Of a DNA stretch of 64,000 nucleotides, positions 24,310-34,297 are shown piece after piece. Source of the stretch: Trichostrongylus colubriformis (lineage: Eukaryota; Nematoda; Chromadorea; Rhabditida; Trichostrongylidae); the NCBI GenBank assembly GCA_963978905.1, contig OZ022261.1, positions 11,471,992 through 11,535,991 on the forward strand, given 5' to 3'. The position numbers and the translations under genes were made by a program. Within the stretch, counting starts at the first letter, position 1. Each line of letters opens with the position of its first letter. Below the pieces are notes generated by a model. It saw only the letters and a list, made by a program, of their open reading frames with translations, made no database searches and was not told where the DNA came from.

Positions 24310-25570
24310 CGTAGCCTTGCCACCTAACGGCTCGAGATCCTTCAGCGAGAGAAGTCCCTCGGTGAAGGAGATCCGTGTGCTCCCAGTTCTCGCTTTTTCC
24401 TTACTGTCCACGGTGTCTTCAAGCGAAATATGGAGCTTTTTCGAAAAGAAATTGATGAAGTAGGAAGCAATGTACATTGCCGCACCACACGCTTGTTCAT
24501 AAGGAACTATTTGTAGAACCTTGTAAGACATTATAACACTTTGCAAGCCAATAATACCCTAGTAATAATTGGCAACCAAATTGACCTGCCCGGTTGGCTG
24601 TTGAAACCACCGTGATTCATCTTTGCACTTGTACACATATGCTTGTGGTGCAAACAGGACACGAATTAATTGGGAATAGAAGGCAGAGTTCGCAAGGCAA
24701 AGGCTCTATGAAGCACCTTTAGCAGTGGGTAGCGAAAACATGCTGTTGCAGCGGTAAGGCCGCCGCCAGACCCTGCGATTTTGCGGCGTCACACTTTCGC
24801 ACGCGATACTATCACCTTGAGATTGTAGAATGCCGCAACTTCGCCTGCAGAGACGCGACACCGCAAATCGCAGAATCTCAAAATCGCAAAGTCTGACGTC
24901 GGTCTGGTGCAGACATTTGAATTCAACTGTGGCAATTACCACCGTAACGAGCCGAAAGGGTTAACCGAAGCACCATCATCTTTATGCCAGCCATAGACCC
25001 TAACTTGCTGGCGTGGCGCTACGATTTTTTTCGAGCAGCCCGTAAAACGAGGTGTGTGGTTCACACTTCGACGCGTTTTCCAAGGGAAATCTCAACAACC
25101 TCAATTCCCGCGAAGTATTAGAACATCCAATAGGCTCGTTAGCTAGTCACGCTCGTGCTATCAGCAGCGCCTGCTCCGGGGATCCTGTCCTTATCAGCAG
25201 GAGGTAAAATGAACGTTAATCGCGAAGTACTATTTAATCTGATCAAGCGAAGGGTTACATGAGCTGGCAGGGATGCAGCGAAAGATGGAAAACCTTTGTG
25301 GTGCTTGAGGATAAATGACATCTCCCTACTGATTGAAAAATGACATATGGTAGAGTGAAATCTGAGACCAAAAAAAGGTTGGAGGAACTGTTATGCGACG
25401 CCACGACCCTAATTAAGCGCTGCAGCTTCACGTACAGTATGACGCAATCCGTTTCCATTTAGCTAAAATCAAATGCTGCTTTCGCAGCTCCTCGCGTTTG
25501 CCTTTTCAAAAAGGTTTTTGCTTTACAGCCGCAAAGAACGCTTTGCCGAGGTATAAATAATATTATTATG
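24310..25570. other. No gene recognised
   Basis: Short ORFs on both strands and no repeat match in the window. Confidence 0.3.
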
Positions 25571-25578
25571 AAAAGTGT

Positions 25579-25880
25579 TGGGGGAGATGGTGTAGTGACA
25601 GGTGGCACGCACCCCAACCTCATGGTGCGAGGATCAAAACCCGCATCAACGCCCGTCCAGGCCAACCAAGCCTTCCAGCCCTTCAGGGTCGGTGAAATGG
25701 TACCAGGTCGTCTGGGAGGATAAAAGTGCTGACTTGTACATTGGCTAGTACTGCAAGTCATTGTGTAGGCGAAATCACATTCACCTGCACCAAGAATCTG
25801 AATGGAACAAGAATGCGCGGCTCATCCCAACGAAGGATTCAAACGCTGGAAACTTCATTCTTTTAACTTCATGAAAAGTG
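25579..25880 (+). mobile_element. tRNA-derived SINE, family A copy 2
   Basis: Begins GGGGAGATGGTGTAGTG (A-box-like) with GCGAGGATCAAAACCC in the B-box position, then the same body as 8865-9165. This copy is slightly shorter at the tail. Two full-length copies with the same ends define the family. Confidence 0.7.
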
Positions 25881-26348
25881 TTTCTAATGATGCCGTTCTT
25901 ATTTTCTCATATTGTTTCAAAGGTATCCTAATGTAGCGTCATAAACAAAGTTTGGAAGGTCAGAAGGAAAGTGTTCAGAGTTTTGTGAATGTCGAGAGGT
26001 TTGCAGAAATACGTGGAAGTAGTCCTACAACACGGAAATATTCGGGGAACGGGAAAGATTGAATTGGAACAGGAGACTGTATTCATAATGATGAAAAGCA
26101 ATGTTCACTGAAGTAGAATTTGAACAGGCACCAGGATAAAGAAAAAGCGATGCTCATGACAGGTGCAGAGTAGGAAGCACCATGCGGCGCACTGCGTGAT
26201 TCCGACAAAATGTGTCCTTCCAAATATAAGGCCATATGTGCGTTTCACTAAACCTTTAAACGAGTTTTTTTTTCGCTTCCGTTCAATTTTTTATACTTGT
26301 ACTTGTTTTGTACTCCTGCAATATTCTCTTGTCCATCGTCTAAATTAA

Positions 26349-26830
26349 ACGCGCCGGGAGGGATAGGGAGAGAAAGCAAAATGGGAAGAAATGTTTTTCT
26401 TGAAAGTGTACCCGAGGTTGGAAGGGGTAATCGGTGGCGAAATTCGGGCTGAGAAGTGTGAAGTTGTGGCTTTCTTTATTCGCGATCTCCCGCGCATCAG
26501 TGCTAACTGCACACATCACCTTTCCGAGTTGCTGGTGAGGCCACAGACTAACGTAATTGTCATCTGTTGCCACGTAGGGCGTATTTCATTCACTCGTGAT
26601 AATGTGATACAAGTGAAACAGCAAAAGACAACAAACAAGTGAAACAATGAAGGGGAGAATAAGCGAAAGAGTATAAATAAAAAAAGAATTAAATGATAGA
26701 GTTCCAATTTCAGCAAAACCCTTGGAGTGAATTACATCACGACAGTAAAAACTGTCGTGTCTGCAATTGCGGTACTCTCAACGAAGTGCAAGTGTTCATC
26801 GTAAGTCAAAATTGCCACTTTCCGGTGTCA
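26349..26830. mobile_element. TTAA-flanked MITE family B2, copy 2
   Basis: TTAA at 26345-26348 and 26831-26834. The left tip is ACGCGCCGGGAGGG and the right tip is CTTTCCGGTGTCA. The interior shares the GAATAAGCGAAAGAG and TTTCCGAGTTGCTGG regions with the 4.6-5.1 and 51.1 kb copies. Confidence 0.65.
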
Positions 26831-27015
26831 TTAACTGGAACATGCAAAGGCAAATTTACTGTTGAGATCAACGAAGAACACGAGAAGGAGAAAGAAAGAA
26901 CCTATACGAGCATATCGATAGATGGACGTATGCAAGTGATCCTTCAGTGTGCGCGGCCCACTTTGAGACTTCGCAGTGTGCCTCGGCGCCTTCTGTCCTA
27001 CACCTGCTCATAACG

Positions 27016-27180
27016 CTTAATCTATTGCAGCAACCCCGACAACGAATCTGTCGTCGGATGAACACAGACCTGACAGCCTTTGCAGGAATTGATCCTGTCA
27101 TTGCAGCGGTGTCTCTTGCCGCTGCGATATTATTATTATTCTTATTCCTTTTGTGTACATTAGGATATATGATCTAAGAA
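27016..27180 (+). CDS. Possible exon with a membrane segment
   Basis: After an acceptor-like TCTATTGCAG, the frame reads a short basic stretch (QPRQRICRRMN) and then a hydrophobic run of about 25 residues rich in Ala, Leu and Ile, ending at a TAA. This could be a terminal or internal exon of a single-pass membrane protein. I could not join it to another exon, and it is close to MITE sequence. No family recognised. Confidence 0.25.
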
Positions 27181-27189
27181 TAGAAAGTC

Positions 27190-28450
27190 ATCGTACAACG
27201 ACATCACAGGAAAAAACAACTGAAACAGTGAAACAAACAGCGGAACAGCACCAGGGTGGAACGAAGAAAAACTCCACCGTCTCGTAAGTCTCAATGTCAA
27301 ATAAGAAGTAAAAGTAGTGAGCAACAGCCTCGTGCCGGTACGCTAGCGGTCAAAAATATATGCGGTTATGATTTACCCATAGTTTCGGTCGATGCTGACA
27401 TAACTCGTCCAAATTCTTCGAATTCTGAAGGCAGTTGTCACACAATAGAACAAAGTATCCTTGTTGGCTAGGGCGCAGGGTGGAGGTTGAAAAATCTATT
27501 TGACCGAAAACTCTGAAAATGAACCAAACCTTCCAAAGAATCCAACCAATCATAAAGAGCCTCCAACCCAGCGAAATGAGTAGGTGCGCAGAACGTAACA
27601 CGAAATAAGCCTAGCACTTCGCACACGTCATTCGGAATCATGACAGCTTGTCATCTCTGCAGCACGGAGTTGGTCATTTTCGGAGTTTCCACATAAATAA
27701 ATTTTTCAGCTTCTATCCTGCACCCCACTCAGCTGAGATACTTGCTTTATTGAGCAACAAATGCCTTCAAATCACAAAAAAAAAATTGAACAAAATATGT
27801 AATCGTTGTCCAAAGTTATGGCTAAATCCCAGAACCGCATATATTTTCGACCGCTGATGTACTCTGCAAATTTTTGAAAAGATTTTAAGCTATTTACAAG
27901 AAGAAATATTTTAAAAACTTTTCAAATTGAGAATATCTTCGCCGCGGGATTCCTGTCTGTCCTATTAAGTCAACAAAAACAATAGAAACTATCTCTTCCG
28001 TAGGGTCTGCAAAATGTTGGAATAATCTGAAAACACAGTGGCTGGAGAATATTGACCGGAGCATGCGAACTGAAGAGAGTAATGAATCATGGATTTCACC
28101 GTGGCAATGTCAACGAATGCTGACACAACCCGGTAGCTCAGCTGAACACCTCTTATGATTCATAAAGGGGTGGGCGTTTGTATACTCACTACTGCTCGAT
28201 ATAGCACGAAGTAGACTCATGCCTACTTGACCGATTATGCATCTCCAGCAGCATATCGCAATTGCAGACCATCCATCTACCCTACCCACTTAATGCTGCC
28301 CTACATAGGACAAAATAAAAGTATGGTGGATGCTATGGCAGTGAGGGGGGAGGATCTTATAAAGGTTGCCCATCTAACAAGGGAAGGACCCGAAGTCGAA
28401 GAGGCCATTTGGAATAGGATACATATGGTCCGACGTATTTTTGGACACTG
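27190..28450. other. No gene recognised
   Basis: One ORF-like stretch (27200-27300) ends at a GTAAGT but could not be joined to anything. The rest shows no feature. Confidence 0.3.
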
Positions 28451-28460
28451 AACTCGAGCC

Positions 28461-28607
28461 TGCACTTCAAATCTGCAGAACGGTTCTCTGAGCGGAGTTA
28501 TGGTTTTTTTTAAACAATACTATCATATGGTAGGTGCACTTCAAATCTGCAGAACGGTTCTCTGAGCGGAGTTATGGTTTTTTTAAACAATACTATCATA
28601 TGGTAGG
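28461..28607. repeat. Direct tandem duplication of ~74 bp
   Basis: Two adjacent copies of GCACTTCAAATCTGCAGAAC..ATCATATGGTAGG (28461-28534 and 28535-28607) differ by about one base. The second copy is the left arm of the foldback element that follows, so the duplication extends one arm only. Confidence 0.85.
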
Positions 28608-28930
28608 TTTGGAAGCCCGTAGCACGCGAGCCAGACGTTTCGCGCAAAACCAGCGCGATTTTCGTGTTCGGGGAGTCGAACTACCCCAAGGTACAAGTTT
28701 TTAGCCAATTCGAGTATTTGACCAAATTTCGGAAGAATTCTTGTCTTACCGAGAATTTGACCAAATTTCGGAAAAATTCTTGGCCTACCCAATCATGAAA
28801 TCGCATTGATTTTTCGCGAGAACGTGTGGCTTGCGTGCTGTTCCAAACCTACCATATAACAGTATTGTTTTTCAAAAAACCTCCACAACTCCGCTCAGAG
28901 AATCGTTCTGCAAGTATAGAATGCAGGTTT
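28535..28930. mobile_element. Foldback MITE upstream of the Penelope element
   Basis: The left arm (28535-28640) and right arm (about 28815-28930) are inverted copies: GGTAGGTTTGGAA against TTCCAAACCTACC, and CTCTGAGCGGAGTT against AACTCCGCTCAGAG. The centre contains a tandem repeat of GACCAAATTTCGGAAGAATTC. Confidence 0.8.
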
Positions 28931-28990
28931 TACATAGTAGGACCATGCTTGGTCACTACTAATTATCCAAAAAAAAAAAAATAGACTTAT

Positions 28991-29049
28991 CCCTATTCAC
29001 ACCTACTAATCCATTAATAGGAGGGCCATACCTCCTACTAAAAATAGGG
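28991..29049 (+). other. Structured leader of the Penelope-like element
   Basis: An outer 7-bp stem (28991-28997 with 29043-29049) encloses two mutually exclusive hairpins: 29002-29009 with 29014-29021, and 29015-29024 with 29031-29040 (10 pairs, one mismatch). It lies about 160 nt upstream of the ORF. No hammerhead core was found in it. Confidence 0.55.
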
Positions 29050-29207
29050 ATTAACGCTGATGGGGTTTATAAAAGTCAAAAATGGCTTGATGGGACAATT
29101 TTTGGCGCCTCCAGCGTTGGTCGTTCCGAAAGGAACACACAGGGAGAGCCATCCCCTGGGCAGCAGCCCTGCCGAACCGTACAGGAAGTTCCCTCCGTGC
29201 GTTTGGG

Positions 29208-32096
29208 ATGGACCGCTCACAACGCAAGTATTTTCGGTCTAAAAACAATCGTAGCAATCAAAGCCTTTTCTATTTCACACAAACCAATTTTGTTAAGGTT
29301 AGGGATGGACCTAACTATCATTTACAAAACTTTGGCAATATTGTTAAGGGTACTAGTTGTGAAAGGGAATGTAGAACATGCAGAATCACAACAATGGATA
29401 ATTTTATAAGATCACATGTAACTGGTCTGTTAATAAATACATATAAAGAGTTAGACACAAATTGTAGAACTAAAGGTGTTGTTTACTGTATAACTTGCAA
29501 TAATTGCGGAATACAATATGTAGGTATGACAACTAGAAAAGTTAAAGATAGAATAGGAGAACATCTTACTAATATTAGTACACACAAAAAACATACACCT
29601 TTATATGACCATTTCTATAAGTGTGACAAAGGGATTACCATTCATATTTTAGACTCCGCCAAAGAAAATGATAAAAATACTCTAGAAGAAAAAGAACTGT
29701 TTTGGATCAAATTACTCATGACACCTTATCCTTTTGGTTTAAACGACAACATAAAAGGTTATGGTAACATCACCAATGTTAGTAATCCCTTATATCACAA
29801 AAATAAACCTCCTTTCTTTGACTTAAAAATCATAAAGCAACGTAGCAATCGCGGTAAAGTAAAAAAGAAGAAAGATAAGCAAAAAATCGGCTTAGAGAAA
29901 ATCTTAGAGGAAATAGTAACCAATAGAACAAAAAAGAAACCAATAACTTATTTCAGAATGCTGAACAGCCTACGTAAAGAAGAAATACAAAAACTGCTTA
30001 AGCTGTCAGTTACACAAAACTTTTTGGAAACCATTAATAAAAAAGAAAAGTTTTTAGTTCTCTGTTTACTAGCTCATTTTCTCTACAAAAAAGACAGTAA
30101 CAATAAACCTAACAAAACATTTCATAACATCACCTTGCAATTTTGCAATCGTATTTTGGATCATATACCTATTAATAGAATCATTAATTCTAAAAAGGTA
30201 AAAAATATAATATATGTAGAAGAAGAAGCATTTGTTCCTATTCGTATAATATATAAATGTGGTAATGCTGTATCAAGTTCTATATATAACTACAACAAAG
30301 CTCTGAAAAATATGGATAAAGATGAGTTAAAAGAAGTTATTACAGGTGACTGTAAATGCACGGAAACAACGGTTAAGAATTATGTTAATCAACATTACGG
30401 CCATGTGGTTACAGGGGATTTGAATATAATTAAAGAGTACGATCTTAGATCCCTATTAATGAAAGGTACCAAGTTCAGAATAGATTCACCGGTCACCAGA
30501 CATGATATTAAGAGCATATACGAGGAAGTAATGGAAAAAACTATAGACCTCTTCAAGGTCAAATACAAAATTAATAACCAAAAAATAAATTTATTAAAAC
30601 AACATCTACAACACTGTTATCGTAAGACAATCAAACCACTAATGACAAGAGAAAATTTAAATAATCAGAACACTTACATACCTTATAGCATTATAAAAAG
30701 GTATCAAAGAAGTTTTGTTTTCTGCCCATTAGATAAAGCTAGCAATAACTATGGGATTATTTGTAAAAAATTCTACTTACTGAGTCTCATGAAAGAAATG
30801 GGCATCAGTTATGATTCAACCAATAATACCTACGTACAATCCAACACAAATAATACCTATGAAATTACACAAAACAGTAATAAGCACTCGGTTATATTAA
30901 AACATAAGTTTTTATGTATTCGCAATAATCTCAAATTCGAAATTAATGCTGATTTACCTATTATATATGCCTTACCTAAACTCCATAAAAACCCAATTAA
31001 ATTTAGATTCATTACGGGAGCTCGTAACAGCAGCTTGAAACCATTGGCACTAGAACTACATAACATCTTTTGTTATTTTAAAAAACATTTTATCAACTAT
31101 AATGGGGTTATTCAAGATCGGAATAGATCCATTAAAACATACTGGTCAATTAATAACATTAATATTAGTTATGAACTTAATAACATTCAACATGATAATC
31201 TAAAAATCTATACTGCCGATTTTACTGATATGTTCACCAATTTGGAACACAAACTTATTATTAGTAGTATGAAAGAACTAATAAAAATTTGCTTCAAAAA
31301 TGCAAACAAGACAATGGTTGCCACAGACGGATATCATGTATTTTACACTGACGGCAGATTAGTCAAAAACAACTACAGACTTTACAACCTAAATGATTTA
31401 TTGTATCTCATAGATTATTTGTTGAGCAATAGTTATTGTGTTTTTGCAGGTAACATATATAAGCAGAAAAAGGGTGTTCCACAGGGAGGTAACTTTAGTC
31501 CTCTTCTAGCCGATCTAACTTTATCAATCATAGAGTATAATTATGCTAAAAGTCATAGAGTAGAAGGAATAGAGTTGTTTATACCATATAGGTACATGGA
31601 TGATCTGCTGGTCATACATAACCAGACAGAAGACGAAATAGAAGCAAGATTAAAAGTAATTTACAACAATATACTGGAACTTAAAAAGACTAACAAAACA
31701 GGGTTTAGCAGTAACTACTTAGATCTCAAAATTGATATAATTAATGGAAAAATTGAAACTACTCTATATAATAAAACCGATGATTTCAATTTTAAGGTAA
31801 TAAGATTTCCACACAATAATAGCAATATATCCAAAAACATAAAAGGTTCAGTAATTTATACTGAAACCTTAAGAATCGCAAACACATGCTCTAGAATTGA
31901 AACCTTCATACAAAAAATTAGTGACATGATTATATTACTAAAGGGAAATGAATATTCCAAAGATTTTATTTTGGTTAACATTATAAAATGCTTGTATAGA
32001 AATAAACACATATGTTATAAGTTCTCTATAACTAACAGTGTGATAACCATTGATCGTTTTGTAAAAAAGCTACTCTACAGCCTCAATGATGATTAA
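29208..32096 (+). CDS. Penelope-like polyprotein: GIY-YIG endonuclease plus reverse transcriptase
   Basis: An intact 962-residue ORF. The N-terminal GIY-YIG endonuclease covers roughly 88-170: GVVY 90-93, the C97 and C100 pair, YVG 104-106, R115, H119, and E163 or a neighbour as catalytic Glu. This gives the Cys/His set seen in Penelope-like endonucleases. A CKC (382-384) is the CxC linker motif. The C-terminal reverse transcriptase has PLDKASNN (507-514), LPKLHKNP (589-596), motif A ADFTDMFTNL (670-679), motif B KKGVPQGGNFSPLLADL (754-770) and the catalytic YMDD (796-799). Family knowledge says such proteins nick DNA and copy their own RNA from the nick. There is no in-frame UGA, so no selenocysteine. 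The ATG at 29208 is simply the first in frame. The lack of any stop suggests recent or continuing activity. Confidence 0.93.
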   Translation: MDRSQRKYFRSKNNRSNQSLFYFTQTNFVKVRDGPNYHLQNFGNIVKGTSCERECRTCRITTMDNFIRSHVTGLLINTYKELDTNCRTKGVVYCITCNNCGIQYVGMTTRKVKDRIGEHLTNISTHKKHTPLYDHFYKCDKGITIHILDSAKENDKNTLEEKELFWIKLLMTPYPFGLNDNIKGYGNITNVSNPLYHKNKPPFFDLKIIKQRSNRGKVKKKKDKQKIGLEKILEEIVTNRTKKKPITYFRMLNSLRKEEIQKLLKLSVTQNFLETINKKEKFLVLCLLAHFLYKKDSNNKPNKTFHNITLQFCNRILDHIPINRIINSKKVKNIIYVEEEAFVPIRIIYKCGNAVSSSIYNYNKALKNMDKDELKEVITGDCKCTETTVKNYVNQHYGHVVTGDLNIIKEYDLRSLLMKGTKFRIDSPVTRHDIKSIYEEVMEKTIDLFKVKYKINNQKINLLKQHLQHCYRKTIKPLMTRENLNNQNTYIPYSIIKRYQRSFVFCPLDKASNNYGIICKKFYLLSLMKEMGISYDSTNNTYVQSNTNNTYEITQNSNKHSVILKHKFLCIRNNLKFEINADLPIIYALPKLHKNPIKFRFITGARNSSLKPLALELHNIFCYFKKHFINYNGVIQDRNRSIKTYWSINNINISYELNNIQHDNLKIYTADFTDMFTNLEHKLIISSMKELIKICFKNANKTMVATDGYHVFYTDGRLVKNNYRLYNLNDLLYLIDYLLSNSYCVFAGNIYKQKKGVPQGGNFSPLLADLTLSIIEYNYAKSHRVEGIELFIPYRYMDDLLVIHNQTEDEIEARLKVIYNNILELKKTNKTGFSSNYLDLKIDIINGKIETTLYNKTDDFNFKVIRFPHNNSNISKNIKGSVIYTETLRIANTCSRIETFIQKISDMIILLKGNEYSKDFILVNIIKCLYRNKHICYKFSITNSVITIDRFVKKLLYSLNDD

Positions 32097-32505
32097 ATTC
32101 CTACAGTTCATGCTTGTATTGGGCTATAGTATTCGCTTCATCACAGTGCATTTACTTAGTAACTGGGTACATACAGTTCATCCAATACGATTCCATTAGT
32201 ATCCCTTGCTCCATTACACTCCTTCAGCGTAGCCAATTGCACCTTCATTTATTGATCAATTGCCCCCCAGCCATTTCCTGACCCAGTCTTAACTGCGTAT
32301 CAAACATAATAATTTAATCGTGTGGCCTAATTATGCCTTTATTTATCTATTATCTACTTCTAATTTTCGTTCTTCACTCTTTCTTGTTTTCTCATCCGTT
32401 AACTTAACACTAACATTCCTTAACTCTACTCACTCTCATCCAATCCTAATACATTCTATTCTTTTCTAACGCATAGACTAACTTTTATTACATGCCTCAG
32501 GTATT
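32097..32505 (+). other. 3' untranslated region of the Penelope-like element
   Basis: Pyrimidine-rich and AT-rich sequence without an ORF, linking the stop codon to the ribozyme candidate. Confidence 0.6.
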
Positions 32506-32584
32506 CACCAACCCCACCTCACTGAAGAGCCTCAGGGGTTGGTGAAGACGATGGTTCGTATGAGGTTGAGGCGAAACGAACCAT
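32506..32584 (+). ncRNA. Split (kissing-loop) hammerhead ribozyme candidate
   Basis: Hairpin 1: stem 32506-32515 with 32535-32544 (10 bp, perfect). Its loop is ACCTCA (32516-32521), CTGAAGA (32522-32528), GCCTCA (32529-32534). A 6-nt linker follows. Hairpin 2: stem 32551-32559 with 32576-32584 (9 bp, perfect). Its loop is A (32560), TGAGGT (32561-32566), TGAGGC (32567-32572), GAA (32573-32575). Pairing ACCTCA with TGAGGT makes stem I, GCCTCA with TGAGGC makes stem II, and the hairpin 2 stem is stem III. All conserved core positions of a hammerhead are then met: CUGANGA, the G10.1-C11.1 pair, GAA, the A15.1-U16.1 pair and H17 = A (a GUA triplet). Cleavage is predicted after 32560. The three strands are in a non-canonical order that forces a loop-loop pseudoknot. 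Confidence 0.75.
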
Positions 32585-32996
32585 TCCCATGACTGCATTT
32601 TTCTAACATCTGTATCCTTTAATTTTTCATTGAGATCAGCGTCCGAAAATACGTCGGCATATGTATCCCCTTCCGAATGGCCACTTCGACCTCGGGTCCT
32701 TCCCATGTAAGCAACTTTGAGTCTTCAAGGGGTCAATCTGCACAATCAATCGTACATTTTTGCCTAAGCCACAGTGGAGAAAGGAAGAGGTTGTTCCCCT
32801 TCCCCTTCCCCCTCTAGGATTAGTAAAAATGACGCTCTCACTGGGATGAACCCCTCTCCTCTCCTCATTGAGATAGCACCGTATAACGAATAAGGATAAT
32901 AGAGAAATAAATAAAAGAAAATGAGTTGAGGAAAAAACAAGGGAGAAAGTATAATATATAGAAGGACTAGTTCAGATCAGGAGCTGTCATGCGCCA

Positions 32997-33393
32997 ATGG
33001 CAACTGTCGAACTCAACACGCGCTATATAAGAGATGTATGCAGGCGTTTACCTCAATGTGCAGAAGAACTAATTGATCTGGCAGAGCACTGCAGAAATCA
33101 ACAAATTGTTGATGACATGACTCCTACGTTGTTGGTAAATAAGCACGACGTCGCGATATGGGCGGAGCGTAACCCTCGCTCGAAACTCTCGGCATCCTAA
33201 TTAGCAGATTTCGCAATTGGATCGCGTGAGTAGTTGATTACTCGACTGTCATGGTGACAGAGCAAATAGCACTACGACGCATTCTGGCTGCACAGTGACA
33301 TCGGATGCAGTTGATTGTGTATGAAACAGGAAACGTTCAGAAAATGACCGATTTACCCAATGTCGCATTTACAGCTGACGTTTTGCTGGAAAT
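32997..33393 (+). CDS. 5' exons of an unrecognised spliced gene
   Basis: Three exons are phase-consistent: 32997-33134 (starts ATG, ends before GTAAAT), 33205-33225 (seven codons, ends before a perfect GTGAGT) and 33311-33393 (ends before GTAGGT with two bases over). The peptide starts MATVELNTRYIRDVCRRL, is acidic to neutral with three Cys in its first half, and has no signal peptide or known domain. Later exons are not found with certainty; the basic exon at 36347 has the wrong phase to follow directly. The start lies about 410 bp past the ribozyme candidate, so the retroelement forms its upstream flank. Confidence 0.45.
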
Positions 33394-33584
33394 GTAGGTT
33401 AACGAAAAAAGTCGCTGATTAATGAACAAAGATATTTAGGGTAGTAGCACAGTGGTAAATCCAATCGGTGGTTTGAATCAAATAGAGTAGACAACAGTTG
33501 ATTTATTTTCACTCAATGATGGGATAAACAGTGAGAAAAAATAAATCTACCCGGAGCTACTACTAGGATGCTGAGTTATGAGCA

Positions 33585-33830
33585 AAAGCTTCGGTGTCGG
33601 ACGGGACTCGAACCCGCACTCCATCCTTTCCGAGCATATGTGCTAATCCATCACGCTACTGACACCCCTTTCAACTTAACTCAGCTTCTGAATGTTATAT
33701 TTACCATAGCCTATCTGCACTCACACGTGTAACATGTTGAGCCAGTTGGCCAATATCGGCATCGAACCGAGAACTGAAAGCGAGTAGATATGCAGCAGCG
33801 ATCTAAAGTCAAAAATATCAAAATCTATCC
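33585..33830 (-). mobile_element. tRNA-like SINE, family B copy 1
   Basis: The minus strand contains GGTGTCAGTAGCGTGATGG (A-box-like) and a perfect B box, GGTTCGAGTCC, within a good T-arm. The outer GGTGTC and GACACC ends pair as an acceptor stem. The anticodon stem does not form, so this is not a working tRNA gene. The flanking sequence (CCATAG, GCACTCACA, TTGGCYARYATCGGCAT) is shared with 35125-35345. Confidence 0.65.
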
Positions 33831-34290
33831 GGAGTCTCTGCTCCACCGCAAAGAAGGCTGCAAAGTAATAGTTTCAATAATTTTAACCATCTCATGTGAA
33901 CTACCGCACATAAGACCTACATCAGGTATGATTGCAGTGTGACACGTAAGTCAATAGCCACTGTCACTTGAAGAAAAGACGCTTCTGAATGTTGACTTAT
34001 GGCACGATATTAAGAGTTGGCCGATATAGTGAACGCAATTCAGAGAAGTTACAAAAACAGAAACACGGAAAAAACTGAAAAGTATCCTGTGATCCATAAA
34101 AGCAACCAAAAAAAAGCTGGTAGAAGAGCAACTCTTTAGAATTTCCGTCAAACAACATCTGCACAACCGCCGACTGCGAGAGCGCAGTTCGAATTTTCGG
34201 TGCATGATTTGCTTCTCACCTTGCGTCTCGAACCATGTGGCCACTGCGCCTTTGCAAATTCCAGTATTACGATATTGAAGCGTATTATCT
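33831..34290. other. No gene recognised
   Basis: Short ORFs only, no recognised repeat. Confidence 0.3.
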
Positions 34291-34297
34291 ACCCTGT

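Larger units (their letters stand above)
28940..32800 (+). mobile_element. Naiad-type Penelope-like retroelement
   Basis: The block is visibly more AT-rich than its flanks, contains one long intact ORF (29208-32096) and is followed by a pyrimidine-rich 3' region holding a split hammerhead candidate (32506-32584). Upstream lies a structured segment (28991-29049) next to a poly-A run. The domain order in the ORF (endonuclease first, RT last) puts it with the N-terminal-EN Penelope-like elements, in which Naiads are the animal clade. Outer limits are approximate: no target duplication or full pseudo-LTR was identified. Confidence 0.8.

Noticed and set aside
29057..29066. CTGATGG near the 5' edge of the Penelope-like element
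   Set aside because: Not CUGANGA, and no partner strands. The search for a second, 5' copy of the split hammerhead found none.
33590..33665. Minus-strand tRNA gene
   Set aside because: Good acceptor stem, B box and T-arm, but the D-stem has a mismatch and the anticodon stem does not pair. A second related copy at 35.1 kb shows it is a SINE module.
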